Shown here: positions 39,986 to 49,687 of the stretch, in pieces
Layout of the letters: each line of letters begins with the position of its first letter
Position numbering within the stretch: position 1 is the first letter of the stretch
DNA from: Methanosphaera sp.
GTDB taxonomy: Archaea; Methanobacteriota; Methanobacteria; Methanobacteriales; Methanobacteriaceae
Length of the DNA stretch: 64,000 bases
Direction of reading: 5' to 3'
NCBI GenBank assembly: GCA_017430835.1
Contig: JAFRMD010000095.1
Coordinates: forward strand, 1-64,000
Made by a program: the position numbers and the translations under genes
The notes under the pieces: generated by a model
What the model saw: the letters and a program-made list of their open reading frames with translations, nothing else
What the model was told of the DNA's origin: nothing
Databases searched by the model: none

Positions 39986-41764
39986 ATGAAAATAAGTATT
40001 GTAATTCCTACTTATAATGAGGAAGAAGTTCTTCCAAATATTTTAACCAGTATTCAAAGACAGAACTTTGATGATCTTGAAGTAATTATAGCTGATGCTC
40101 ATTCTACCGATAAAACCTTGGACATAGCTAAAAGTTATGGTTGTAAAATAGTTCCGGGAGGTTTACCTGCTGAAGGTAGGAATAATGGGGCAAAAGTTGC
40201 ACAAGGTGAATTACTATTATTTTTGGATGCTGATAGTGTTTTAACCAACAATTACATAACTTCAGCAATTGAAGAATTTGAATTAAACAATTTAGGAATT
40301 GCAATTACTCAGATTGTTCCATTAGAAAAAAGTTTTATTAATCAAATTTCTCATGAATTTGCAAATTACATGACAAAGAAAATTTCTACAATAAAACCGC
40401 ATGGTGCTGGATGTTATGGAATATTAACATATAAATCATTACATGAACAAGTAAATGGATTTGATGAAAAACTGGATTTTGGGGAAGATACTGATTACAT
40501 TGAACGCATAGGAAAAATTAGCAGATTTAAAGTTCTTGAAAAGCCAAGACTTCTAATTTCAACTAGACGTTTAGAAGAAGAAGGTTTGAAAGAACTTGGT
40601 CTTAAATATGCTAAAAGTACAGTTAAACAAATAGCAGGTCAAACAGTGACATTAGATGAATTAGATTATGGTTTTGAACATGGTTCAAATCGAAAGAAAA
40701 ATAGAATCTTCTATTCTTTATGTGGTGAAGGTTTAGGTCATGCCATTAGAAGTGCAGTTGTAATAGAATATCTCATTAATGAAGGCTATGATTTAATGGT
40801 TTTTGCAAGTGATAGAGCTTATCAGTATTTGTCAACAAAATTCGATAATATTTATGAAATTAGTGGATTTAATACTGTTTATGAAAATAATACTGCAAGA
40901 TATAAAAAAACATTTATTTATAATATGAAAGATGCTCCAAGTGATCTTAAAAATAATATTAATAAAATGTATAAATTAGCTAGAAAATTCAAACCTAATT
41001 TAATAATTTCCGACTTTGAATTTTATGCCAATCTGTTATCTCATATACTGAGAATTCCATTGTTATCCATAGACAATATGCATGTAATTACTGAAGCAAA
41101 ATATGATTCACCGAATAAGTATGCTAAAGATAAATTATTTGCTGAAGCGGTTGTTCATGCATTTATTCAAAAAGCTGATAGAACATTAATTTATTCATAC
41201 TTTTTCCCTGAATTAAAATACAAAAAAACTACAAAATATGTTGATCCTATTATTAGGGATGATATTTACAAATTAAAACCAATTGTTGGCAAACATATCC
41301 TAGTATATCAAACCAGCAACTCGAATAGCCAATTAATGAAATTACTAAAAAATAATCCAGAACAAGAATTTGTTGTTTATGGATTTCATAAGGATAAAAA
41401 AGAAGACAATGTGTTATTTAGATCATTTAATGAAAAAATTTTATATAATGATTTTAAAAATGCTAAATGCGTTATTACAAATGGAGGATTTTCATTTATT
41501 ACAGAAGCATTACAATTAGAAAAACCTGTTCTTAGCATTCCAGTGAATAAGCAGTATGAACAGATACTTAATGCAATGTTTATTGAACGTTTAGGCTATG
41601 GTGAACACCATGATTATATTAATCAAAATATTTTAGATTCCTTCATCAGCAAGTTAGAAGTTTATAGAAATAATATTAAAAAGAACTATAATAAACATAT
41701 AGATAATAAGGAAACTTTAACCACCTTAAAAGAAACTATTGAAGAATTATTGAACAATAAATAA
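39986..41764 (+). CDS. Two-domain glycosyltransferase: GT2 fused to a MurG/UGT-like domain
   Basis: 592 aa. Residues 1-about 225 are a GT-A family 2 transferase (IVIPTYNEEEVLPNIL; DADS at 80-83 as the DxD metal site; GEDTDYIER). Residues about 235-592 are a GT-B type domain starting RIFYSLCGEGLGHAIRS, related to archaeal MJ1255-like transferases, with the nucleotide-sugar site ITNGGFSFITEALQLEKP. Probably builds a surface glycan or glycolipid. The acceptor is unknown. Confidence 0.85.
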   Translation: MKISIVIPTYNEEEVLPNILTSIQRQNFDDLEVIIADAHSTDKTLDIAKSYGCKIVPGGLPAEGRNNGAKVAQGELLLFLDADSVLTNNYITSAIEEFELNNLGIAITQIVPLEKSFINQISHEFANYMTKKISTIKPHGAGCYGILTYKSLHEQVNGFDEKLDFGEDTDYIERIGKISRFKVLEKPRLLISTRRLEEEGLKELGLKYAKSTVKQIAGQTVTLDELDYGFEHGSNRKKNRIFYSLCGEGLGHAIRSAVVIEYLINEGYDLMVFASDRAYQYLSTKFDNIYEISGFNTVYENNTARYKKTFIYNMKDAPSDLKNNINKMYKLARKFKPNLIISDFEFYANLLSHILRIPLLSIDNMHVITEAKYDSPNKYAKDKLFAEAVVHAFIQKADRTLIYSYFFPELKYKKTTKYVDPIIRDDIYKLKPIVGKHILVYQTSNSNSQLMKLLKNNPEQEFVVYGFHKDKKEDNVLFRSFNEKILYNDFKNAKCVITNGGFSFITEALQLEKPVLSIPVNKQYEQILNAMFIERLGYGEHHDYINQNILDSFISKLEVYRNNIKKNYNKHIDNKETLTTLKETIEELLNNK

Positions 41765-41785
41765 GCCCTTCAGAAAAAATCTTTT

Positions 41786-42637
41786 TTATTTTGATAAATG
41801 CTCCAACAGTGCCTCTTCAAAAGATTCATAGCTTGGAGTTTCTCCCGTGAATATTTCAAATGAGACAATTCCCTGATTAATCAGCATGCTTGTTCCATTG
41901 ATTGTTGTTGCACCGTTTAATCGTGATTCCCTTAGTAATGTTGTTTCTATTGGATTATAAATAACATCCAAAACAACATGTTTTTCTGAAATTTTTTCTG
42001 TTTTTATTGGTGCATTAACATTATCATTAGGATACATTCCAACAGGTGTGGTGTTTATGATTATGTCCACATCTCTTATTAAGTCATCGGCTTTACTGAT
42101 AGGAATAAAATTTATATGATTGAAATTTGTTTGTTTCTTGATGTTACATATTAGTTTGTTTGCATTTTCTTCAGTTCTATTAGCAATTGTTAATGAGTTT
42201 ATATTTTCATTAATTAGTGTGAATGCTATTGCTTTTGATGCTCCACCAGCTCCAATTATCAGCACATTTTTATCTTCCAGTGCCACATATTCCTGAATTG
42301 ATTTTATTGCTCCAATACCATCGGTATTGTATCCTTTAGCAATTCCATCTTTAAATCGTATTGTGTTTACAGCACCTATCTTTTCTGCAGTTTCATCAAT
42401 TTCATCAAGACATGGAATAATTGTTGTCTTATGAGGTAATGTAACATTTAATCCCTTAATATCCATAGTTTTTGCAGCCTTTATTAACTTTTCAATATTT
42501 TCTGGCAATACATGGAATGCTACGTAGACATAATCCATACCTAATTGTTTAAATGCGTTGTTGTGCATTGGTGGTGACATACTATGTTCTATTGGGTGTC
42601 CAATTACCCCTACTACTTTTGTTTTTCCAGTTATCAT
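41786..42637 (-). CDS. aroE: Shikimate dehydrogenase
   Basis: 283 aa. Reduces 3-dehydroshikimate to shikimate with NADPH in aromatic amino-acid synthesis. Substrate-site IEHSMSP (16-22), catalytic Lys70 in NVTLPHK, Asp106 in YNTDG, and the nucleotide loop GAGGASKA. Single gene, convergent with the glycosyltransferase. Confidence 0.97.
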   Translation of the reverse strand: MITGKTKVVGVIGHPIEHSMSPPMHNNAFKQLGMDYVYVAFHVLPENIEKLIKAAKTMDIKGLNVTLPHKTTIIPCLDEIDETAEKIGAVNTIRFKDGIAKGYNTDGIGAIKSIQEYVALEDKNVLIIGAGGASKAIAFTLINENINSLTIANRTEENANKLICNIKKQTNFNHINFIPISKADDLIRDVDIIINTTPVGMYPNDNVNAPIKTEKISEKHVVLDVIYNPIETTLLRESRLNGATTINGTSMLINQGIVSFEIFTGETPSYESFEEALLEHLSK

Positions 42638-42943
42638 TTTAAAAACCTATCTTGAATTCATTAAAAAAGTTCTTATTCTATTGATTATATATATTTATTA
42701 TAATTCGTAAATAAGTTTTAATCTCTGTTTAAGTAAGTGTAATTTTTATTAATATAATGCTTATTTAAGTGGATGTTAATCCATATTTAGATTGCTTTTC
42801 ATTTTATTCTAATCACTTTTTATGTTGGTTTGTTCATCCACAATACGGTAAATTAGTATTATGTGTGAGTATTCCAGTGTAAGAATTAATTAGAAAAGGA
42901 TTGGTGTATAACATCAAATTTATGATTGTAGAGTTGTAACATT
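42638..42943. other. Divergent promoter region of aroE and the hisS cluster
   Basis: 306 A+T-rich bases without a gene. TATA-like stretches lie near 42685-42700 (for aroE). No operator or riboswitch recognised. Confidence 0.35.
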
Positions 42944-44224
42944 ATGGAATTTAATAAACCAAGAGGAACTAGAGACTTCCTATTTGATGATATGGAAGAA
43001 CGAAAGTATGTTTTAAATACTATTCGTCAAGTTGTAGAAAATTATGGATTTAAGGAAATTAAAACTCCAATTTTTGAGGATTTAGAATTATTCACTGCTA
43101 AAAGTGGAGAAGGAGTAAAAGAAGAAATTTATCACTTCCAAGATAAAGGTGGAAGGGATTTGGCATTAAGACCAGAACTTACAGCCAGTGTTTCAAGGTT
43201 ATATCACAATAACCTTCAAAAAGCTGCTAAACCTTTAAAAATGTATTATTTTGGCAGTTGTTTTAGATATGAAAGACCTCAAGCAGGTCGTTATAGACAG
43301 TTTTGGCAATTCGGTATTGAAGTGATTGGCGGAACGCCAATTTATAACGAAGCAGAAATTATTGCAATGGCCAATGAAGCATTAATGAAAGTTGGTTTAA
43401 AAAATTATGAAGTGTCTATAGGCCATTTAGGAATTATTAAAGGAGTATTGACCCATTTAGATATAACTTCTGAAAAACAAACTGCAATTATTGCAAGTAT
43501 AGATAAGCAAGACTATGAGTTACTTGATTCTATTTTAACAGAGTGTGAAGTTTCTGAAGATTATAAAGAAATAATTTATAAGATAATTAATGTGAATGGT
43601 ACAAAACAGGATTTAGAAGAGTTAAAGACACATCTTGAAGATATCACGTCAAGTTATGATGCAGCTTGTCAGTTGATTGAAATATTAAATATTGTTGATG
43701 CATTCGGTTTTACAGATTACAATGTAAGCTTATCTATTGCCCGTGGTCTGGACTATTATACGGGAGTAGTTTTTGAAGTTTACGTACCTGACTTAGGTGC
43801 TGAAAAACAAATTACTGGTGGTGGAACATATAATTTAACCAGCCTATTTGATTCAGAAGAAGTTGAATCAACCGGTTTTGCTTTTGGATTTGATAGGATT
43901 ATGGAAGCCTTCCATAAACAAGAGATTGAAGCTCCAAAAAATGATTCACAGAAAGTATTAGTTGTGCCAATTAAGAAAGACTTCAAAGTAAATGCTATCA
44001 AAGTTGCTCAACAGTTAAGAAAAGAAAATATTATTACTGAAATTGATCTTAAAGGTAAAAAACTTAAAAAGAATTTATCCTACGCAAATAACAATAATAT
44101 CAATAATGTCGTTCTTATTGGTCAACAAGAAGTTGAAACTAATACCGTTACACTAAAAGATATGACAAGCGGTCAACAAGAAACTTTAAGCATAAGTGAA
44201 GTTGTTGAAAAAATTATGGAATAA
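42944..44224 (+). CDS. hisS: Histidyl-tRNA synthetase
   Basis: 426 aa class II synthetase. Motif 2 RYERPQAGRYRQF, His-specific ARGLDYYTG and motif 3 GFAFGFDRI are intact, and a C-terminal anticodon-binding domain follows (from about 335). First gene of a plus-strand run; hisI starts 12 bases downstream, so histidine use and synthesis are linked in one transcript. Confidence 0.97.
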   Translation: MEFNKPRGTRDFLFDDMEERKYVLNTIRQVVENYGFKEIKTPIFEDLELFTAKSGEGVKEEIYHFQDKGGRDLALRPELTASVSRLYHNNLQKAAKPLKMYYFGSCFRYERPQAGRYRQFWQFGIEVIGGTPIYNEAEIIAMANEALMKVGLKNYEVSIGHLGIIKGVLTHLDITSEKQTAIIASIDKQDYELLDSILTECEVSEDYKEIIYKIINVNGTKQDLEELKTHLEDITSSYDAACQLIEILNIVDAFGFTDYNVSLSIARGLDYYTGVVFEVYVPDLGAEKQITGGGTYNLTSLFDSEEVESTGFAFGFDRIMEAFHKQEIEAPKNDSQKVLVVPIKKDFKVNAIKVAQQLRKENIITEIDLKGKKLKKNLSYANNNNINNVVLIGQQEVETNTVTLKDMTSGQQETLSISEVVEKIME

Positions 44225-44236
44225 GGTCTTGTAATT

Positions 44237-44614
44237 ATGATTAAGCCTAACTTCAGACACGAAATTAATGGAAAAAAACTTGCAACAGCTATAGCACAAG
44301 ACTATGAAAGTAATGAAGTGCTGATGGTTGCATTTATTGATGAAGAAGCATACGATAAAACTGTACAAAGTGGTAAAGCTCATTATTATAGTACAAGCCG
44401 TAATGCCATTTGGTTTAAAGGTGAAGAATCTGGCCATATTCAAGAAGTTAAAAAAATTTTATTTGACTGTGATAAAGATGCTGTAATTTATAAAATTAAA
44501 CAGATCGGTGGTGCTTGCCATACTGGCCATTATTCTTGTTTCTATAGGGAATTATCTGAAGAAAAACTAGTTGAAATAGAAAATACTGTTTTCAATCCAG
44601 ATGAAGTATATTAA
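44237..44614 (+). CDS. hisI: Phosphoribosyl-AMP cyclohydrolase
   Basis: 125 aa, the third step of histidine synthesis. Mg ligands Asp77, Asp79 and Asp81 in FDCDKDA; zinc Cys94 and Cys101 in CHTGHYSC. The stand-alone form, without the HisE domain. Starts with ATG after AAGGTCTTGTAATT, 12 bases after hisS. Confidence 0.97.
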   Translation: MIKPNFRHEINGKKLATAIAQDYESNEVLMVAFIDEEAYDKTVQSGKAHYYSTSRNAIWFKGEESGHIQEVKKILFDCDKDAVIYKIKQIGGACHTGHYSCFYRELSEEKLVEIENTVFNPDEVY

Positions 44615-44632
44615 TAGTCAGGTGGTGATTTT

Positions 44633-46492
44633 TTGACTAAAATAGTACCTGATACAAGCATTATAATTAATCAAATGGTTAGTGAACTTGTTCAGGAAGA
44701 TTTTTATGGTTGTGAACTATTAATTCCCGAAGCAGTATTATCAGAGATTGAAAACCATGCAAACCGCAGAAAAGAATTGGGTTATAAGGGTATTGATGAA
44801 CTTAAAAAACTAAGACAATTAAATAATGAAGATATTATTTCCATGAAATATGTTGGAAGAAGACCACAACTAGATGAAATATCAATTGCTGGTGGTGGAG
44901 AAATTGATGCAATGATAAGGGACATTGCAAGAAAGTATCATGCAATTCTCATTACTAGTGATAAACTTCAAAAGGATATGGCGGAAGCCCAGGGTATTGA
45001 AGCATATTATTATCAAAAAGAAATCGAACCCGTGACAACTAAAAAAACAGAACTGGAAAAATATTTCCTAGAAAATATTTCATCAGTCCACCTTAGAGAG
45101 AATACGACACCAATGGGTAAACGTGGCAGTCCTGGGCATGTCGAACTTGTTGAAATTGATTATATTCCACTAAGATACAGAGATTTAGATAGAATTGCGA
45201 AGGAAGTAATTGAACAATCAAAAATTAGGCATGATTGCTTTATAGAAATTGATAAAAAAGGAGCTACTGTAATACAATTTGATGATTTGAGAGTTACGAT
45301 TGCTAAACCTCCATTTGCTGATGGTTTTGAAATAACTGCAATAAAACCCGTGAATAAATTAGACCTTGATGATTACAATGTTTCTGATAAATTACTTGAA
45401 AGATTATCTAATGATGCTAAAGGTATATTAGTTGCTGGTTCACCTGGAGCGGGTAAATCAACGTTTGCACAAGCACTTGCAGAATATTATTATTATGATA
45501 TGGAACAGATTGTTAAAACAATGGAATCTCCACGTGATTTAAATTTGGATGACAACATTACACAATATGCCCCTCTTGAAGGAGATATGGAAAACACTGC
45601 AGACATACTGCTTCTTGTAAGACCTGATTTCACCATATTTGATGAAGTAAGAAAAACTAGGGACTTTGAAATATATTCAGATATGCGTCTAGCTGGTGTT
45701 GGTATGATTGGTGTAGTGCATGCCACACGTGCAATTGATGCAGTTCAAAGATTTATTGGAAGGTTAGAACTTGGTGTAATCCCTTCAGTAATTGATACGG
45801 CAGTATTTATAAAAGATGGTGAAGTAAATACTGTTTATTCTATTGAATTAACCGTTAAAGTTCCTACCGGCATGATAGAAGCTGATTTAGCAAGACCCGT
45901 TATAGAAATTAAAGACTTTGAAACAAATGAATTATTTTATGAAATATATACTTATGGTGAGCAAACCATTGTTATGGATGTGAATAAAACTAGAAATGAT
46001 AATGAAGGTGATGACAAAGAAAAAAGTCCTGTAAGTAAGATTGTTGAAAAAGTCATTAGGAAAGAAGTAAATCGTGTTGCTCCCAATGCCATTATGGAAA
46101 TATCCCTCATTTCGGATAATCGTGCTTTACTTGAAATTGATGAAGATCATACCGGAGCAGTTATTGGAAAAAATGGCAGAACCATTGCTCAAATTGAAGA
46201 ACGTGCAGGAATAAGTATTGAAGTATCCCAGTTAGATCTTAAAGAAATTGACAAAAAGATTCCAATAAATGTTAATGTATCTGGCAATTACCTGTCGTTA
46301 AACTTCTTAAAAGAAGATATTGGTTCTAGTTACGATATAATTGTTGAAGATGAATATCTTTTTACTGCAACAGTTGGTAAAAAAGCAAATATACGACTTA
46401 AAAAAGATATTGAAATGGCCGAAATCATTATTAAAGCTATGAAAAAAGGCGAACCTGTTTATGGTAGACTTAGGAATGATGATTTGTATTAA
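44633..46492 (+). CDS. PIN domain-AAA ATPase-KH protein (archaeal PilT-like ATPase)
   Basis: 619 aa, TTG start with GGTGGTGA upstream. A PIN domain (1-about 140; VPDTSIIINQ, GGGEIDAMI, ITSDKLQ) precedes a PilT/VirB11-type ATPase (Walker A GSPGAGKS at about 269-276; Walker B-like FTIFDEVRKTRDFE; VHATRAIDA). A KH RNA-binding domain follows (GAVIGKNGRTIAQIEERAG, about 506-525) plus a TRAM-like tail. Found across archaea; the role is probably in RNA handling but is unproven. Neighbours (hisS, endA, trpS) are tRNA-related. Confidence 0.88.
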   Translation: MTKIVPDTSIIINQMVSELVQEDFYGCELLIPEAVLSEIENHANRRKELGYKGIDELKKLRQLNNEDIISMKYVGRRPQLDEISIAGGGEIDAMIRDIARKYHAILITSDKLQKDMAEAQGIEAYYYQKEIEPVTTKKTELEKYFLENISSVHLRENTTPMGKRGSPGHVELVEIDYIPLRYRDLDRIAKEVIEQSKIRHDCFIEIDKKGATVIQFDDLRVTIAKPPFADGFEITAIKPVNKLDLDDYNVSDKLLERLSNDAKGILVAGSPGAGKSTFAQALAEYYYYDMEQIVKTMESPRDLNLDDNITQYAPLEGDMENTADILLLVRPDFTIFDEVRKTRDFEIYSDMRLAGVGMIGVVHATRAIDAVQRFIGRLELGVIPSVIDTAVFIKDGEVNTVYSIELTVKVPTGMIEADLARPVIEIKDFETNELFYEIYTYGEQTIVMDVNKTRNDNEGDDKEKSPVSKIVEKVIRKEVNRVAPNAIMEISLISDNRALLEIDEDHTGAVIGKNGRTIAQIEERAGISIEVSQLDLKEIDKKIPINVNVSGNYLSLNFLKEDIGSSYDIIVEDEYLFTATVGKKANIRLKKDIEMAEIIIKAMKKGEPVYGRLRNDDLY

Positions 46493-46505
46493 GGTTTTGA
46501 TTTAG

Positions 46506-47264
46506 ATGAAAATTAGTGTTTCAACTTTAGGATTGTATCCTGCAAAAATAGAAAATGTTTTAGAATTTGTTACGAAAAATAAACTTAAATATTTGGAGAT
46601 TATTACGGAGTATCCCTATAAAAATGTAAGTGTTGATGATGTTTCATCATATGATTTGGGTATTAGTATTCATGCTCCCATGTCTGACATTAATATTGCA
46701 TCACATGTTGACAAAATTAGGGAAGCTTCAGTTAATGAAATGATATCTTCATTTAAAAAAGCTAATCAGTTAGATGCAAACAAAGTAACAGTTCATCCAG
46801 GTTCCATTCCCATTATGGGTCTTCGTTTCACAGACAAAATATTAGATTATAATATGGAATCCCTAAAATATCTTCAAACCCAAGCTGAAGAGTATGGTGT
46901 CATGATGTGTGTTGAAAACATGCCACTAATTGAAAACCTTTTATACACCAATATTGAAGCTTTGTTTGATATGGTGGACAATGAACTTCATTCAGGAATT
47001 ACCCTGGATGTTGGTCATGCCCACAATAATGGATTTAATCCTGAAGAAATGTTTCTTTCAGACAATGTTCATCACATTCATCTTAGTGATAACGACAGGT
47101 CATTCGATTTGCATGATGCACTAGGTACTCATAATATTGATTTTCCTAAGATTTTTAAGATATTGGAACAAAAGAAATATGATGATATCTGTGTTATAGA
47201 GGTGAATACTCTTCAACAAATTTATAAGAGTATAGAATATCTCAAAGAAATTAAAATATTATGA
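46506..47264 (+). CDS. Sugar-phosphate isomerase/AP-endonuclease-like TIM barrel protein
   Basis: 252 aa. Xylose-isomerase-like barrel: MKISVSTLGLYP start, metal-site pieces SIHAPMSD, VTVHPGSI, CVENMP, TLDVGHAHN, HIHLSDN and VIEVN. The metal-ligand pattern fits the family; the substrate cannot be told. It sits between the PIN-ATPase and endA, in the same run. Confidence 0.8.
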   Translation: MKISVSTLGLYPAKIENVLEFVTKNKLKYLEIITEYPYKNVSVDDVSSYDLGISIHAPMSDINIASHVDKIREASVNEMISSFKKANQLDANKVTVHPGSIPIMGLRFTDKILDYNMESLKYLQTQAEEYGVMMCVENMPLIENLLYTNIEALFDMVDNELHSGITLDVGHAHNNGFNPEEMFLSDNVHHIHLSDNDRSFDLHDALGTHNIDFPKIFKILEQKKYDDICVIEVNTLQQIYKSIEYLKEIKIL

Positions 47265-47282
47265 GGTTGTGGTATTATTTCA

Positions 47283-47789
47283 ATGTATTCAATTGTTTCA
47301 AATGATAGGGTTATAGTTAAGCATGAACATGCACATAACCTTTATAATAAACGTTACTATGGTAATTTAACCGAGTCTGGTTTGGAATTGTCTTTTATTG
47401 AAGCTTTGTACTTGCTCGAAAAAGGAAAAATAGAAATTTTTAATTCGGATGATAACCCTTTATCATTAGAGGATATGACCAATATTATTCGTCAAAAACA
47501 TGTTTATTCCCATTATCTTGTTTATAAGGATCTTCGAACCAGGGGTTATATTATTAAAACTGGCTTTAAGTATGGTAGTGACTTTAGAATATATGAAAGA
47601 GGTCATTCTCCTGGTGATGGACATTCCAGTTTTTTAGTAAAAATTTTATCAGAAGAACAAGAAATTAAGGTAAGAGATTTTTCCAGTTATGTTCGTGTTG
47701 CACATGGAGTAAGAAAAACATTACTTCTGGCTGTTGTTGATGATGAATATGACATTACATATTATGATATAGAATGGACTAAACCATAA
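47283..47789 (+). CDS. endA: tRNA-splicing endonuclease
   Basis: 168 aa homotetramer-type enzyme that cuts bulge-helix-bulge introns. The catalytic triad Tyr104 (FRIYERG), His114 (GHSSFLV) and Lys145 (VRKTLLL) keeps the spacing of the Methanocaldococcus enzyme (10 and 31 residues). Its products are joined by RtcB (34459). Trp pre-tRNA commonly carries an intron in archaea, which may explain the linkage to trpS. Confidence 0.95.
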   Translation: MYSIVSNDRVIVKHEHAHNLYNKRYYGNLTESGLELSFIEALYLLEKGKIEIFNSDDNPLSLEDMTNIIRQKHVYSHYLVYKDLRTRGYIIKTGFKYGSDFRIYERGHSPGDGHSSFLVKILSEEQEIKVRDFSSYVRVAHGVRKTLLLAVVDDEYDITYYDIEWTKP

Positions 47790-47809
47790 GAGTAACAGGA
47801 GTGATAAAT

Positions 47810-48904
47810 ATGGATATGATTGACCCATGGGGTTCTTCAATTATTGATTATGAAAAATTAACGGAACAATTTGGTATTGAATCTTTTAAGGATGTTGTAA
47901 ACGAAATACCAAATCCAAGTAAATTAATGACCAGAGGTATTATCTTCGGTCAAAGAGATTATAAGAAAATTACTGATGCTTTAAACAATAATAAAGATTT
48001 TGCTACAATGACGGGCATGATGCCTAGTGGTAAAATGCATATTGGTCATAAAATGGTAGTTGACCAACTGAAATGGTACCAGAAAAAGGGTTCTGACATT
48101 TACCTTTCTATTGCAGATATGGAAGCTTATGCTGCACGTGGAATTAGTAAAAAAGAATCCAGAGAACTTGCATTATATGAGTATATCGAAAATTATATTG
48201 CATTGGGTCTTGATGTTACAAAAGAGAATTTCCACTTGTATTTACAATCAGAAAATGAAGATGTTAAAAATTTAGCTTATCTTATTGGTAAAAAAGTTAC
48301 ATTTAGTCAAATGAGAAGTATTTATGGCTTTGATAATAGTACCAACATTGCTCATATCTACACACCACTATTACAAGTTGCCGATATCCTTCATCCCCAA
48401 CTTGAAAAATATGGTGGACCAAAACCGGTTATAGTTCCCGTTGGACCGGATCAGGATCCCCACATCCGATTAACTAGGGATTTGGCAGCAAAGTTTAATG
48501 AAGAACTTGGTTTTATTGAACCTTCAGCAACATTCCATCGTTTCATGACAGGTTTAACTGGTGAAAAAATGAGCAGTAGCAAACCAAAAACTGCCATTTA
48601 TCTTACTGATTCATTGAAAGATGCTACTAAAAAAGTAAAAAGTGCAAAAACGGGCGGAAGAGAAAGTCTTAAAGAACAAAAAGAACTTGGTGGAGAACCA
48701 GATAAATGTTCTATTTATGAATTACTTGTTTATCATCTTGTAGAAGATGACAAACAACTAGAAAAAATTCGCAACAAATGTCTTGCCGGTGAAATATTGT
48801 GTGGAAACTGCAAACAATGTGCTAGTGAATATTTAAAAGATATGTTTGAAGATTTGGAATCCAAACGTGAAGAAGCTCATGAATTAGCTAAAACATTATT
48901 ATAA
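47810..48904 (+). CDS. trpS: Tryptophanyl-tRNA synthetase
   Basis: 364 aa class I synthetase of the archaeal/eukaryal type. HIGH-like HIGH in PSGKMHIGHK and KMSSSKP (KMSKS) are intact, and four Cys near the C-terminus (CLAGEILCGNCKQCASEY) could bind a metal. The ATG at 47810 follows AGGAGTGAT; the in-frame GTG at 47801 is within that site. Last gene of the run from hisS. Confidence 0.95.
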   Translation: MDMIDPWGSSIIDYEKLTEQFGIESFKDVVNEIPNPSKLMTRGIIFGQRDYKKITDALNNNKDFATMTGMMPSGKMHIGHKMVVDQLKWYQKKGSDIYLSIADMEAYAARGISKKESRELALYEYIENYIALGLDVTKENFHLYLQSENEDVKNLAYLIGKKVTFSQMRSIYGFDNSTNIAHIYTPLLQVADILHPQLEKYGGPKPVIVPVGPDQDPHIRLTRDLAAKFNEELGFIEPSATFHRFMTGLTGEKMSSSKPKTAIYLTDSLKDATKKVKSAKTGGRESLKEQKELGGEPDKCSIYELLVYHLVEDDKQLEKIRNKCLAGEILCGNCKQCASEYLKDMFEDLESKREEAHELAKTLL

Positions 48905-48977
48905 ATTATTTATATCCCCACCACCAATCAATTTTTTAAATAGTCTTTAGGAAAAAAATGGAACTAGGTTAATTATT

Positions 48978-49540
48978 ATGATTAATGAAATGTATTCTGT
49001 TGAAAAATATTCGAAGATTCTTGATATTAGAGAATACTTTAAAAACTATGTTAATATTGACATTACATTAGATTAGTGTAAAGAATGTCCCCACTACAAT
49101 AACAATTAGGCTTGTCCCGAATTTGAAGAGAATCCACTAGAATATTGGAAAAAATATGATTATATTCAATGAATTTAAGAAAAATTATTATTGATGACAA
49201 ATTCTATTCAAAAACATATCCTACTGATGAATTAAACAGTGTAATCACTGAAATTATGAAAATAGAAAAGAAAGCAGATAGAAATGAATTCTTGAAACTT
49301 GAAAAAGAAAGACATGGTTTATACTTATCTGCAGGTTTTTGTGACATTTGTACTGAATGCAGTAAAAAAGATGGCTTATCATGCAGATTCCCAGATATTA
49401 AAAGAAGTAGTTTGGAGTCTATAGGAGCGTTAGTTGAAAAAACAACAACAAATTTATTTAATTTAGAATTGAAGTGGATTGACATAGAAAAAGGAAAACT
49501 TCCAGAATACTTGACATTAGTTACTGCAATAATATATTGA
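48978..49540 (+). pseudogene. Decayed DUF2284-like metal-binding protein gene
   Basis: Frame 1 starts at ATG 48978 (MINEMYSVEKYSKILDIREY), is broken by TAG at 49074 and TAG at 49107, and stops at TGA 49170. The protein then continues in another frame from 49169 (MNLRKIIIDDKF...). Joined, it matches the DUF2284 pattern: CKECPHYNN-x-ACPEF, then SAGFCDICTECSKKDGLSC, then SLESIGALVEKT. TAG 49107 falls where Trp (TGG) is usual. The second part (49169-49540, 123 aa) has no strong ribosome binding site but might still be made. At least three lesions make it a pseudogene. Confidence 0.75.
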
Positions 49541-49687
49541 TTCCTCACTATCTTAATTAATTAAAACCAATTTTAAATATTATTTTGTATATAAAATATA
49601 ACATATTAGATAATTAACCTTTAATTAAATAAAGAATATTTTATGAAAAAATTATTCAAATGATTTAAAAATATGGAGAGTATAAAT

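Noticed and set aside
49074..49109. TAG codons read as pyrrolysine
   Set aside because: TAG is an ordinary stop in this window (rps27ae, drg, the 535-aa gene), a frameshift follows, and Methanobacteriales are not known for the pyrrolysine system.
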